Assembly (NCBI RefSeq): GCF_015356825.1 | Contig: NZ_JAACYW010000009.1 | Span: forward strand, 24,138-88,137 | DNA from: Catenulispora rubra | GTDB taxonomy: Bacteria > Actinomycetota > Actinomycetes > Streptomycetales > Catenulisporaceae | DNA: 64,000 nt | Reading direction: 5' to 3' | Shown here: positions 53,001 to 61,579 of the stretch, piece after piece | Numbering within the stretch: the stretch's first letter is position 1 | How the letters are laid out: each line of letters starts with the position of its first letter | Notes under the pieces: model-generated | The model's database searches: none | What the model saw: only the letters and a program-made list of their open reading frames with translations | What the model was told of the DNA's origin: nothing | Program-made: the position numbers and the translations under genes

Positions 53001-53972
53001 ATGACCGTAGCCACCGACAGCGATCGATCCCTGCGTCGGCTGGCGGCGGCCGATCGCCGCCGGTCGACGCGGCACAAAGCGCTGCCGTACCTGTTACTGC
53101 TCCCCGCGATCTGCTTCGAGCTGCTGGTGCACGTGATCCCCATGCTCGTCGGCGTCTGGATCAGCTTCAAGCAGCTCACCATCTACTTCATCCGCAACTG
53201 GACGGGCGCCCCGAGCGCGGGCCTGAACAACTACCGGTTCGCGCTGAACTTCAACAACGCGGTCGGCAAGGCCCTGCTGCACTCGTTCTTCGTGACGCTG
53301 GGTTTCACAGTGCTCGTGGTCGCCATCTCGTGGCTGATCGGGACCGGCGCCGCCGTGTTGATGCAGAACCCCTTCCGGGGGCGTGGTCTGCTGCGCACGT
53401 ACTTCCTGGTCCCCTATGCGCTGCCGGCCTTCAGCGCCACCATCACCTGGGAGTTCATGTTCCAGCGCGACCACGGGCTGGTGAACCAGGTCATCGTGCA
53501 CGATCTGCATCTGACCTCGCACGCGCCGTTCTGGCTGATCGGGAACAACGCTTTCGTGTCGCTGGTCATCACGGCGGTGTGGCGAACGTGGCCGTTCGCG
53601 TTCCTGGTGGTGACGGCGGGGATGCAGAGCATTCCCACCGACCTGTATGAGGCTGCTGTCGTGGACGGGGCCGGGGTCTGGCAGCGCTTGCGGAAGATCA
53701 CACTGCCCTCGTTGCGGCCGGTGAACCTGGTGCTGGTGCTCGTGCTGTTCCTGTGGAACTTCAACGATTTCAACACGCCGTTCGTGCTGTTCGGGAACGT
53801 GGCCGCGCCGCAGGCGAACCTACTGTCGCTGCAGATCTATGACACGTCGTTCCAGAACTGGAACTTCGGGTCGGGCTCCGCGATGTCCGTCCTGTTGCTG
53901 CTGTTCCTGCTGGTCGTGACCGTGGCCTACCTGGCCGCCACCAGCCGGGGAAGGAAGGCTGCCGATGTCTAG
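53001..53972 (+). CDS. sugar ABC transporter permease (MalF type) 2
   Basis: A 323-residue permease with six predicted helices and the EAA loop EAAVVDGAGVWQRLRKITLP. It starts 112 nt after the binding protein. ATG 53001 is my choice; an in-frame GTG at 52971 would add ten residues. The stop overlaps the next permease start by 8 nt. No ATPase gene follows, so a shared MsiK-type ATPase is expected. Confidence 0.9.
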   Translation: MTVATDSDRSLRRLAAADRRRSTRHKALPYLLLLPAICFELLVHVIPMLVGVWISFKQLTIYFIRNWTGAPSAGLNNYRFALNFNNAVGKALLHSFFVTLGFTVLVVAISWLIGTGAAVLMQNPFRGRGLLRTYFLVPYALPAFSATITWEFMFQRDHGLVNQVIVHDLHLTSHAPFWLIGNNAFVSLVITAVWRTWPFAFLVVTAGMQSIPTDLYEAAVVDGAGVWQRLRKITLPSLRPVNLVLVLVLFLWNFNDFNTPFVLFGNVAAPQANLLSLQIYDTSFQNWNFGSGSAMSVLLLLFLLVVTVAYLAATSRGRKAADV

Positions 53973-54861
53973 CACTCCCGGTCCGGCGCGCTCCCCCGGC
54001 GACGCGAAGTACCGCTCTCCGCTGGCTCCGCCGAAGTCGTTCCTCTGGACGCGGCGGATCGCGTTGACGCTGCTGGGGTTGTTCACGGCCACGCCGCTGT
54101 TCGTGATGATCAGCAGCTCGGTGAAGCCGTTGGTCGATGTGCAGGGGTCGTTCGACTGGCTGCCCTCGCACCTGACGTTCCAGCCGTATGTGGAGATGTG
54201 GAGCACGGTTCCGCTGGCTCGGTACTTCGTGAACAGCACGGTCGTGGCGGCGTGTTCGACGGTGATCTCGGTGGTGATCGCGGTCTTCGCGGCCTACGCG
54301 GTGAGCCGCTACCGCTTCCGAGGACGGCAGGTGTTCCGCGTGACGGTGCTGTCCACGCAGATGTTTCCGGGGATCTTGTTCCTGCTGCCGCTGTACTTGA
54401 TCTACGTGAACATCGGGAACGACACGGGCATCACGCTGTCGAACACCCGGCTGGGCCTGATCGTCACGTATCTGACGTTCACGCTGCCCTTCTCGATCTG
54501 GCTCCTGGCAGGCTACTTCGATTCGATTCCGCGCGAACTGGACGAGGCCGCGGCGGTGGACGGCAGCGGGCCGTTGGGCACGTTGCTGCGGATCGTGGTG
54601 CCGGCGGCCCGGCCGGGGATCATCACGGTGGGGGTCTATTCGTTCATGACGGCTTGGGGCGAAGTCCTGTTCGCGTCGGTGATGACGGATGACAACACTC
54701 GGACCTTGGCGGTGGGGCTGCGGAACTACGCCTCAGAGAATGACGTCTACTGGAATCAGATCATGGCGGCTTCGCTGGTGGTGAGCGTGCCGGTGGTGGT
54801 TGCCTTCCTGGCCTTGCAGCGTTATCTGATCGCCGGTCTGACGGCGGGGTCGGTGAAGTAG
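53965..54861 (+). CDS. sugar ABC transporter permease (MalG type) 2
   Basis: A 298-residue permease with six predicted helices after a ~30-residue basic/Pro-rich start. The EAA loop is DEAAAVDGSGPLGTLLRIVV. ATG 53965 overlaps the previous gene by 8 nt. Last intact gene of the importer operon; the dispersed repeat begins 48 nt downstream. Confidence 0.9.
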   Translation: MSSTPGPARSPGDAKYRSPLAPPKSFLWTRRIALTLLGLFTATPLFVMISSSVKPLVDVQGSFDWLPSHLTFQPYVEMWSTVPLARYFVNSTVVAACSTVISVVIAVFAAYAVSRYRFRGRQVFRVTVLSTQMFPGILFLLPLYLIYVNIGNDTGITLSNTRLGLIVTYLTFTLPFSIWLLAGYFDSIPRELDEAAAVDGSGPLGTLLRIVVPAARPGIITVGVYSFMTAWGEVLFASVMTDDNTRTLAVGLRNYASENDVYWNQIMAASLVVSVPVVVAFLALQRYLIAGLTAGSVK

Positions 54862-54908
54862 GGCGTTGTTGGCCTGTGTGTGGGTGGCTGGTGGCGGATG
54901 GGTGTGGC

Positions 54909-55124
54909 GGGTGCGGTTTGCTTGTGGGTTTTAAGGGCTTTTTACGGCTTCGCGCATGGTTTGATGACCTCGCGGGGGGACGCAGTTCGGTTGAACGAGT
55001 CATTTCGCGCTGGCGGCCGCCGGTCTTCGCGAACACGACCACGCATGAGTCCGAGTCACTGCGCACGCGTCGTGCGGGCGGCCGTCTGCCCCGTGTGGTG
55101 GGCACGAAAGATCAAAGGCAGCGC
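54909..55124. repeat. dispersed intergenic repeat, copy 2
   Basis: 216 bp matching 15592-15806 in the same orientation with nearly no gaps. The most different part is a 15-nt stretch after GCAGTTCGGT. Again it lies just after a sugar-importer operon and before gene remnants. No supported gene inside; the sequence 54862-55302 holds nothing else recognisable. Confidence 0.75.
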
Positions 55125-55302
55125 GGGGTCCACTGTGCCAAGCTGACCGGACAGCCGGTGTCAAGAAATAGCGCTCAACGGCAACCGCGACCCGGTCGGG
55201 AGCGACCCTTCATTCAAGCTTTGAAACAACCGGAGGTGCTGGAGCGGCGCAGCGCGCCGGTCGCATGTCGGCGCGCTGCTCCCCCGGCGGGCGCGGAGTG
55301 GT

Positions 55303-55452
55303 TCAGTCGGTGTCGAGGCGCTGGACGCTCCACAGTTGGTCCGGGGAGTCCAGCTCGGTCCAGGAGACCGCCTTGGCCAAGTCTGCCGACGACCCCTGGG
55401 CGATCGTCGCGAAGCGGCCGGTGCCGACGTTCTTGAGCAGGAACCGGCTGCC
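55303..55452 (-). pseudogene. 3' fragment of a gene for a ricin-type lectin domain
   Basis: Reverse-strand frame ending in TGA (55305-55303): RFLLKNVGTGRFATIAQGSS, AVSWTELDSPDQLWSVQRL. This is the last ~50 residues of a beta-trefoil (RICIN) carbohydrate-binding domain, with the QxW-type repeat reading DQLW. It is joined at about 55452, out of frame, to the GH42 fragment, so it belonged to a different gene. Confidence 0.55.
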
Positions 55453-56258
55453 ATGCGGGTGGCGTCGTCGACGAGGTACAGGGCCGGGGCGATCAGCACC
55501 GGATGCCGGTTCACGGCCTGTTCGGGCGTCATCCCGTCGCGTTGCCCGCTGGGGTCGTGGAGCTGCCGGGCGTGGACGATGCGCACCTGGCGTCCGGCCT
55601 CGAAAGCGCCGCGGTAGAAGGGGTCGAAGATGCAGTGGTAGGCCGCCGGGTCGGGGCCGCCGTCCGGGGTCGCCAGCGGCGGGTATTTCTGCATCAGCCA
55701 TTTGCTCGGCGTCGAGTAGACCATCGCGATGTCGGCGTCCGGTTCGATCCCGGCCACCAGCGCGCCCGCCGTATCGAACTCCTCGCCGAGCCGGGCCAGT
55801 TCGGCGTAGACGCGTCCGGGCTGCCCGCTGTGGGGCAGGATCCCGCCCCAGTACGTCTCGGCGCCGAAGTGCGGGGTGTGCCAGTGCCAGTACTCGATCA
55901 TGCGCGCGCCCCGGCCGACCAGCGCCCAGGCGGCCTGCCGCCACTGCCCGTCGAAGGCCGGGCGGTTGTCCCAGGGGAAGCCGATGGAGCCGGCGTTGGT
56001 TTCGGTGACCAGGAACGGCGCCTGGCGTGAGGAGAACATCCAGTCCGCGGTCTGGTAGAGGGCCCAGACACCGGTGGTCTTCCACTTCTGTTCGTGGCTG
56101 TCCGGGGTCGGGTCCGGGAGGGCCAGGCCGTCCTGCATGTCGTAGTAGGGGTTGCCAGAGGCGATGTCGAGGCTGTCGGTCAGCTCGTCGTCCTCCACCG
56201 CGGCGCGGGTGTAGGAGATGCACGTGGTGACGAACTGCTCGTCGTCGGGCGAGATCGA
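55453..56258 (-). pseudogene. GH42 beta-galactosidase fragment, both ends lost
   Basis: About 265 codons matching the middle of GH42 beta-galactosidases: SLDIASGNPYYDMQ, APFLVTETNAGSIG (nucleophile Glu), MIEYWHWHTPHFGAETYWGG, GRVYAELARLGEEF, VYSTPSKWLMQKYPPL and LIAPALYLVDDATRM. The N-terminal half with the acid/base Asn-Glu motif is missing, and the C-terminal part is cut at ~55452 by the lectin fragment. Cannot be functional. It was probably the hydrolase of the adjoining importer locus. Confidence 0.7.
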
Positions 56259-56265
56259 TCCATGG

Positions 56266-56293
56266 CTATTATGCAAGCAGGCTCTTATAATGG
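56266..56293 (+). promoter_or_regulatory. TetR promoter with overlapping operator
   Basis: TATAAT (56286-56291) is a perfect -10 box, rare in this GC-rich DNA. An imperfect 13+2+13 palindrome (CTATTATGCAAGC / GCTCTTATAATGG, 9 of 13 matching) covers it. The TetR gene starts at 56329, so autorepression is likely. Confidence 0.55.
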
Positions 56294-56328
56294 GAGCTGA
56301 CTCGCCGATTCGGCACGGAAGGACATCG

Positions 56329-56955
56329 ATGGCCACCCCGCAGGGCACGCAAGCCATACCGTCGTCGCAGACCACCGGTCGCGTCAACCAGAAGCGGCGC
56401 ACCCACACCGCGATCGTCGCCGCCGCCGCGAAGCTGATGAACTCCGGCAGCGAGGTGACGATGCCGGAGGTCGCCAAGGCCGCGCTCGTCTCGGAAGCCA
56501 CCGCCTACCGCTACTTCCCCGACCTGGCCAGCCTGCTGGCCGAGGCGATGGCCGACACACTCCCCGAACCGGCCGAAGCCCTGGCCGCCGTCGCAGACTC
56601 CACCGACCCCGTCGAGCGCATCGGCGCCGCCGCCGAGTACCTGGCCCGCCACGTCTTGGCCCGCCAGGGCGCGGTCCGCGCAATGATCGCCGCGACCATC
56701 ATCAGGCCAGCCGCTTCATCGCAGCGCCCGGGCCTGCGCTTCGGGCTCATCACCGAGGCGCTTCAACCTCTCGCCGACTCCTCTACCGTCGACGAGGAGG
56801 CATTGACCCAGCTCAAGCGCGACCTGTCGGTCGTGATGGGAGCCGAGGCGCTGTTCTCGTTGATGGATCTCAGTGGTCTGAGCCCGGAGGACGCCGTCGC
56901 CAGCATCGTACGGACGGCGACCACACTCACCCGCGTCACGGTGGTCGGCGGATAG
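56329..56955 (+). CDS. TetR-family transcriptional regulator
   Basis: A 208-residue regulator. The N-terminal HTH reads IVAAAAKLMNSGSEVTMPEVAKAALVSEATAYRYF; the C-terminal ~130 residues are a helical ligand domain with no recognisable ligand signature. ATG 56329 has GGAAGGA ~5 nt upstream and is better than the upstream starts, which would lie within the promoter and operator. It adjoins the dead GH42 gene on the other strand, so its original target may be lost. Confidence 0.87.
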   Translation: MATPQGTQAIPSSQTTGRVNQKRRTHTAIVAAAAKLMNSGSEVTMPEVAKAALVSEATAYRYFPDLASLLAEAMADTLPEPAEALAAVADSTDPVERIGAAAEYLARHVLARQGAVRAMIAATIIRPAASSQRPGLRFGLITEALQPLADSSTVDEEALTQLKRDLSVVMGAEALFSLMDLSGLSPEDAVASIVRTATTLTRVTVVGG

Positions 56956-57033
56956 TCGGTAGCAGCCGGCGCAGGAAGGTATGGGGCGGGTTGTCACCGA
57001 CGTGGCCTGATTCACGCCTGGCGAGGTGCGGGC

Positions 57034-58014
57034 TCACGTCTTGTGCAGTTTGACCCAGACCACCACTTGAAACGCGACCTGATCGGGAGCTCCGCGGTAG
57101 TCGTACTGAACGTCGACGATGCGCAGCAGCGCCACTCTGTTGTCGCTGGTGATGTTGCAGACGAGCTGGCCCGGGTGGATGCGCGCGGGGGCCAAGGTGA
57201 CGCCGTAGTCCTGCTCCAGGGCGCAGTCGTCGAAGGTGCCGATGGTTCCGGGCGGGAGGACGGCGATGTCGGCGTTCCGGTTGCCGTGCAGGCTGTCGTC
57301 AGTGTCGCTGAACCAGACGTCGTCGACCTCGGTTCCCGGCGCCTTCACCACTCCCCAGTCGGGTGCGTTCGAATCCAGGTCCGCGACCTCGCCGGGCCGC
57401 AGCGTCAAGAGCCCTGATCGCCGTTCTGGTTCGGGCGGCGGCGGTTGTGGCTTCAGCGTCATGCCGGCCGGGACGCGCGGGTGACCGCTGGTCGGCTCAG
57501 GGTCCAAAGCCCAGACCGCACCTGCGGCGATGGCCACTGCGACGCCAAGAACGCCGGCCGCGAGCATGCCACGACGGCTACGCAGGCCCGGACGATCGCG
57601 CCACGGCACACGGGACCGGCCGAGAGTGGTCGTGGCGCCGACGGCAGTGGGTGGCGCCTCCGCCGAGGATGGCTCGTCCGGCACGTCAGGCAGAGCTTCA
57701 CTGCCGGTCGCAGGGATAGTCAGAGCACTGACAGTTGGGGCGGCAGCGTTTGCAGCGGGGTCACCGGCCAATTCCCACAGCTGCCGCCAAGCGACCGGGT
57801 CCTCGCCGCAGCTCTGGACGAACGCCTGAAGCAGCTCCCAGCTCGGCCGGCGTCGTCCGCTCTCGGCGGTCGACAAACTGGCGTGGGAGTACCCGGACTT
57901 GTGCGCCAGCTCCCGCAATGTCAAGCCTTGGTCGTCGCGCAGCCTCCGCAGCCGGTCGGCCAGGGCCGCCAGGGCGCCGGCGCCGACGACCTCGCTCCGC
58001 TTGCGTCCTGCCAC
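57034..58014 (-). CDS. membrane-anchored XRE-family regulator
   Basis: A 326-residue protein. The N-terminal XRE helix-turn-helix (LRRLRDDQGLTLRELAHKSG, YSHASLSTAESGRRRP) is followed by a Pro/Ala/Ser linker, one transmembrane helix (MLAAGVLGVAVAIAAGAVWAL, ~150-170) and a ~140-residue outer domain with two Cys (FDDCALEQD, LVCNITSDN), likely a disulfide-stabilised sensor. It may pass an outside signal to DNA. A 17-bp-arm palindrome lies 17 nt upstream of the start, between this gene and the divergent secreted protease gene. Confidence 0.85.
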   Translation of the reverse strand: MAGRKRSEVVGAGALAALADRLRRLRDDQGLTLRELAHKSGYSHASLSTAESGRRRPSWELLQAFVQSCGEDPVAWRQLWELAGDPAANAAAPTVSALTIPATGSEALPDVPDEPSSAEAPPTAVGATTTLGRSRVPWRDRPGLRSRRGMLAAGVLGVAVAIAAGAVWALDPEPTSGHPRVPAGMTLKPQPPPPEPERRSGLLTLRPGEVADLDSNAPDWGVVKAPGTEVDDVWFSDTDDSLHGNRNADIAVLPPGTIGTFDDCALEQDYGVTLAPARIHPGQLVCNITSDNRVALLRIVDVQYDYRGAPDQVAFQVVVWVKLHKT

Positions 58015-58030
58015 TCATCACTCCCCGGCC

Positions 58031-58068
58031 GAACAAGACTGAACAATAGGCATTGTTCAGTCTTGTTC
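58031..58068. promoter_or_regulatory. large perfect palindrome with four GAACAA half-sites
   Basis: GAACAAGACTGAACAAT (58031-58047), 4-nt spacer, and its exact complement (58052-58068). GAACAA half-sites start at 58031 and 58041, TTGTTC at 58053 and 58063, so all lie about one helical turn apart. A strong candidate operator for the adjacent XRE regulator, placed to control it and the divergent protease. Confidence 0.65.
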
Positions 58069-58198
58069 ACACGCGCGGCAAGGGCACGACCAGTCGGCGG
58101 AACCGCATCACATACTCCTGACATATCGCAGGCTGCTGCGATCACGAGGCAGCCGCCCGGCCGGTCGGCTGTCAGCTCGGGATGCATGGGAGTGCCGG

Positions 58199-59632
58199 AT
58201 GAACAAAACGTTGAGGCTGAAAACCATCTCGCTCGCCACCCTCGCGCTGCTCACTTCCGTGGGCAGCGCGATGACGACGGGCATCGCCCGCGCGACCCCC
58301 GCGCAGGGCGCCCCGAGCACGGCGAGCGCCGCCCAGCCGGGCTCCGGCCTGCCGGCCGGCTTCGCCTCGTGGCCCGCCCTGTTCGCGGTGCAGAACCCGC
58401 TCAACGCCGCCGGGTTCAGCATCGCCGATGCCGCGGCGGCGAACCCGCGCTCGGGCTACACGAACTTCAGCATCGATCTCGGATCCAGGTCGCTGACCGT
58501 GTACTGGCACGGTCAGCCCAGCCCCGCCGAACTGCGCCGGATCGACGCGGTGCGGGCCGGCGGCATCGGCGTTCGCCTGGTCAATGCGGCGCATTCAAAG
58601 CTCGAACTGGACACTCAGGCGGCTGCCATCGCCCAGGACGCGCAGCTGAGCGGAGTCCATCGCGTCGCGCGGATCACCATCCCCACCGACGGCAGCGGTA
58701 TCAGCGTCGGCGTCGTTGCGGACGGCAGCGGCAGCGGTAGCGGTACCGCCGCGGCGGCAAGCACCGGTCAGCTGGCGAACACCGGCCCGGCGCTCGCCAC
58801 CGGCCTGCCCCACCTGCAAGCCGCACTGGCCCAAGGCGACGTCACGGTAGCGGCTCAGGCGCAGCCGACCCCGCTGTACACCCGCGAAGCGGACCTCAGC
58901 CCGTTCTATGGCGGGGACCTGCTGACGTTCAGACTGCTGTCGTCACCCAATACAGTCGGCGCGGCCTGCAGCGGCGGTTTCGCCGCCAACTGGCCCTCGC
59001 AGGGCAAGAACTACATGATCACGGCTGCGCACTGCGGCGGCGGTCTTCTGTACGGCAACACCGCGTACACCGGCGTGGGCAATCTGGTGGGGAACATAGA
59101 AGGACGCAACAAGCCGTACGACGCGGCGTTCATCAACACGACGCCCAACGGCGGCTCCGGCCCGGACGTGTACGACGGCCCACGCGTCTGGAAGCCCGGC
59201 CAGACCTCCAAGCAGGTAGCCAAGGCCGCCCACGTCGGCGTCAACAGCTTCGTCTGCACGTCCGGCGCGATCACGGGGGTGGCCTGCGGCGGCCTGGTCA
59301 CCTCGACCAGCGATCTCGACTGCGGCGACACGGCACTGGGCTGCGTGCACGTCATCGACGCCTTCGACGAGAACTCGAAACCGACCATCCTCGGAGAGAA
59401 CGGCGACAGCGGCGGCCCGGTCTTCACCCTTACCGGCAACGGCTCGGAGGACGTGGCAGTGGGCCTCATCCATGGAGCCGTGCCCAACTCCGCCACCCAA
59501 CAATGCGACAACCCGCTGGCCCCGGTGTTCGGCTTCCCGCCCAAGATCACGTGCAGCCGCAACGTCTCCTTCACGGACGTCATCGACGCCATGGCCCCCT
59601 ACAACGGCTTGAGGATCACGACGTTGGGCTGA
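58199..59632 (+). CDS. secreted trypsin-like (S1-type) serine protease with pro-region
   Basis: A 477-residue exported protease. Signal peptide (KTISLATLALLTSVGSAMTTGIA-type), a ~190-residue pro-region as in alpha-lytic-type proteases (with LRRIDAVRAGGIGVRLVNA), then a catalytic domain with His278 (ITAAHCGG), Asp308 (KPYDAAFIN) and Ser404 (GDSGGPVF). Several Cys suggest disulfides. ATG 58199 follows GGGAG at ~7 nt. Divergent from the XRE membrane regulator; a strong terminator follows at 59692. Confidence 0.88.
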   Translation: MNKTLRLKTISLATLALLTSVGSAMTTGIARATPAQGAPSTASAAQPGSGLPAGFASWPALFAVQNPLNAAGFSIADAAAANPRSGYTNFSIDLGSRSLTVYWHGQPSPAELRRIDAVRAGGIGVRLVNAAHSKLELDTQAAAIAQDAQLSGVHRVARITIPTDGSGISVGVVADGSGSGSGTAAAASTGQLANTGPALATGLPHLQAALAQGDVTVAAQAQPTPLYTREADLSPFYGGDLLTFRLLSSPNTVGAACSGGFAANWPSQGKNYMITAAHCGGGLLYGNTAYTGVGNLVGNIEGRNKPYDAAFINTTPNGGSGPDVYDGPRVWKPGQTSKQVAKAAHVGVNSFVCTSGAITGVACGGLVTSTSDLDCGDTALGCVHVIDAFDENSKPTILGENGDSGGPVFTLTGNGSEDVAVGLIHGAVPNSATQQCDNPLAPVFGFPPKITCSRNVSFTDVIDAMAPYNGLRITTLG

Positions 59633-59691
59633 GCGCTCGCACTCGATGGGACTCCATGCAGTTCGGTCCCAGATCCTGGTTACGGAAATCC

Positions 59692-59722
59692 CCCCAGCTC
59701 AGGGTTCTGAGCTGGGGCTTTT
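59692..59722 (+). terminator. rho-independent terminator of the protease gene
   Basis: CCCCAGCTCA / TGAGCTGGGG, perfect 10-bp stem, 6-nt loop, followed by CTTTT. 60 nt after the protease stop. The clearest classical terminator in the window. Confidence 0.85.
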
Positions 59723-59825
59723 ACACTTCAGATCACGCGATGGTTGTTCATACTGCGGACCGATTGAGGGCGTGTCCGCCCGCTGGTACCGTGGCGACTC
59801 GTGAATAAGGACTCGAAGATAGGTC

Positions 59826-61295
59826 GTGCCGGTGACCGGGAGTCGGTTCACGTCGCCGAGACGGCGGCGGCTTGAGATGGCCGTGACGCTGCCGGCCGAG
59901 AACCCCGCCGATGTCCCCGCGGTCCTGCCGGTCCCCAGCGCGCGCGTGCCGGTGGCGTTCGATGGGCAGGGCTCCGGAAGCGGCCCGTTGACCTGGGGCC
60001 AGGCCGAGATCTTGCTGACGATGCGGCAGAAGGGGTGGCTGTGCCTGGGCGGCACCCTGCCGCTCGAGCCCGGCACCACCGTCGAAGCCGTCGCCGAGGA
60101 CCTGCGGTTCATGGTCTCCCGATTCCCGTCCATGCGCACGCGCCTGTCCTTCGACGACAGCGGCGTGCCGAGCCAGGTGCTGTCCGCGTCGGGCCGGACC
60201 GCGCTGGAGATCTACGACGCCGCGGATGAGGACGGCGCCCGCGAGTTGGCCGCGACGGTGGATGTGCACTACCGCACCGCTTCGCGCGACCTGGAGAACG
60301 AATGGCCGGTGCGCATGGCCGTCGTACGGCGCGACGGCGTGCCCACATACCTGGTGGTCTACTCCTGCCACCTGGTCACCGACGGTTTCGGCGCACAGAT
60401 CATCGGCCGGGACATGGCGGCGCGGGACACCGAGCCTCCGTCCGGCACCGAGCAGCTGGACCTGGCCCGCTGGCAGCATTCTGAGGCGGGGCGGCGCCAG
60501 AGCGCGGCATCCCTGCGGTACTGGGAGAAGAGGCTGCAGGCGGCGGAGCCGCGGCCATTCCCCCGATCCGCCGACCGGCGCGAGCCGCGGCACTGGACCG
60601 GGGAACTGACTTCGCCGGCTCTGAACCTGGCGGTGCGGGCGATCGGCGGACGCACCGGGGCCGATTCGCCATCAGTGCTGCTGGCGCTCTACGCGATCGC
60701 GCTGGGTCGACGCGGCGTGCTCAGCCCCGCGGTCATCAGGCCGCAAGCGAGCAACCGGTTCCGCCCGGGCCTGGCCGGGATGGTGTCCAACCTCGTGCAG
60801 ACCGGCATCTGCGTCATCGAGACCGCCGACAGCACAGTCGACCAGGTGATCGCCAGAGCGCAGCGCGATGCCATGGCCGCGTACAAGCACGCGTACCACG
60901 ACCCCGCCGGTCTTGCCGCGCTGCTCGCGCGCGACGCCGCGCAGCGCGGCCCGGAGGCTGCTCCCTGGGACGGCTACAGTTGGGCCTTCCTCAACGACCG
61001 GCGTGGCAACAGCCAGGACGGGGATGGAAAGCCCGTCACCGCCGAACAGTTGGAGCTGGAGTCGGCTCGGAGTACGTTTCGCTGGTCCATGAAGAAGGAC
61101 AACCCCTTCGAGCCGCTCTACTTGCACATCCACGACACGGCCGACGCCATCGTGCTGACCATGTGCGCGGACACCCACTACCTGGCGCCCGCCACGATCG
61201 AGGGATTGGCCAGGGACATGGAGGCGGTCGCGATCGCGGCCGCGCTTGACCCGGCCGTACCCGTCGGCACGGCGGCGGCGGCAATTCACTCTTGA
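59826..61295 (+). CDS. stand-alone condensation-domain protein (NRPS C-like)
   Basis: A 489-residue single-domain member of the CoA-dependent acyltransferase/NRPS condensation superfamily. The HHxxxDG motif reads CHLVTDG, so the first His is Cys and the second, catalytic His is kept. Later parts (RYWEKRLQAAEPRPF, GMVSNLVQTGICVIE, ALYAIALGRR) follow the fold. Such free-standing domains can acylate or join two small molecules, or be structural. No carrier or adenylation domain is nearby. GTG 59826 is the longest start; ATG 59877 is a likely alternative. Confidence 0.78.
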   Translation: MPVTGSRFTSPRRRRLEMAVTLPAENPADVPAVLPVPSARVPVAFDGQGSGSGPLTWGQAEILLTMRQKGWLCLGGTLPLEPGTTVEAVAEDLRFMVSRFPSMRTRLSFDDSGVPSQVLSASGRTALEIYDAADEDGARELAATVDVHYRTASRDLENEWPVRMAVVRRDGVPTYLVVYSCHLVTDGFGAQIIGRDMAARDTEPPSGTEQLDLARWQHSEAGRRQSAASLRYWEKRLQAAEPRPFPRSADRREPRHWTGELTSPALNLAVRAIGGRTGADSPSVLLALYAIALGRRGVLSPAVIRPQASNRFRPGLAGMVSNLVQTGICVIETADSTVDQVIARAQRDAMAAYKHAYHDPAGLAALLARDAAQRGPEAAPWDGYSWAFLNDRRGNSQDGDGKPVTAEQLELESARSTFRWSMKKDNPFEPLYLHIHDTADAIVLTMCADTHYLAPATIEGLARDMEAVAIAAALDPAVPVGTAAAAIHS

Positions 61296-61360
61296 CGGCG
61301 CACGCGCTCGCGTAGACGTCGTCGACGTGTCGGTGACCACGGTGGAGATAGCCTGCCGTA

Positions 61361-61492
61361 ATGGCGATCCGCAAGTCATTGGAAGAGTCCGTAGTGTTCG
61401 ACGGCCCCAGCGTGTACTGGGGTGCGTTCCGCAGCCCCGGCCGCAAGATCATCGAGGAGTTCAAGGCCGCGCTCACGCAGCTGCCCCGCTGA
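61361..61492 (+). CDS. possible 43-residue protein downstream of the condensation-domain gene
   Basis: A short frame, ATG 61361 to TGA 61492, with coding-like codons: MAIRKSLEESVVFDGPS, YWGAFRSPGRK, then an amphipathic helix IIEEFKAALTQLPR. An in-frame TAG lies just upstream. GGTGGAG is ~13 nt before the ATG, rather far. It is 65 nt past the condensation-domain gene on the same strand. Family unknown; it may be a small partner protein or a remnant. Confidence 0.4.
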   Translation: MAIRKSLEESVVFDGPSVYWGAFRSPGRKIIEEFKAALTQLPR

Positions 61493-61579
61493 TCCGCGTC
61501 ACTGATCCGGTTCGGCCGCCGACCCGTTGGGCCACTATCGCGCCGATGCATTGCAAAACACGCCTTTGGGACGTGAGTT

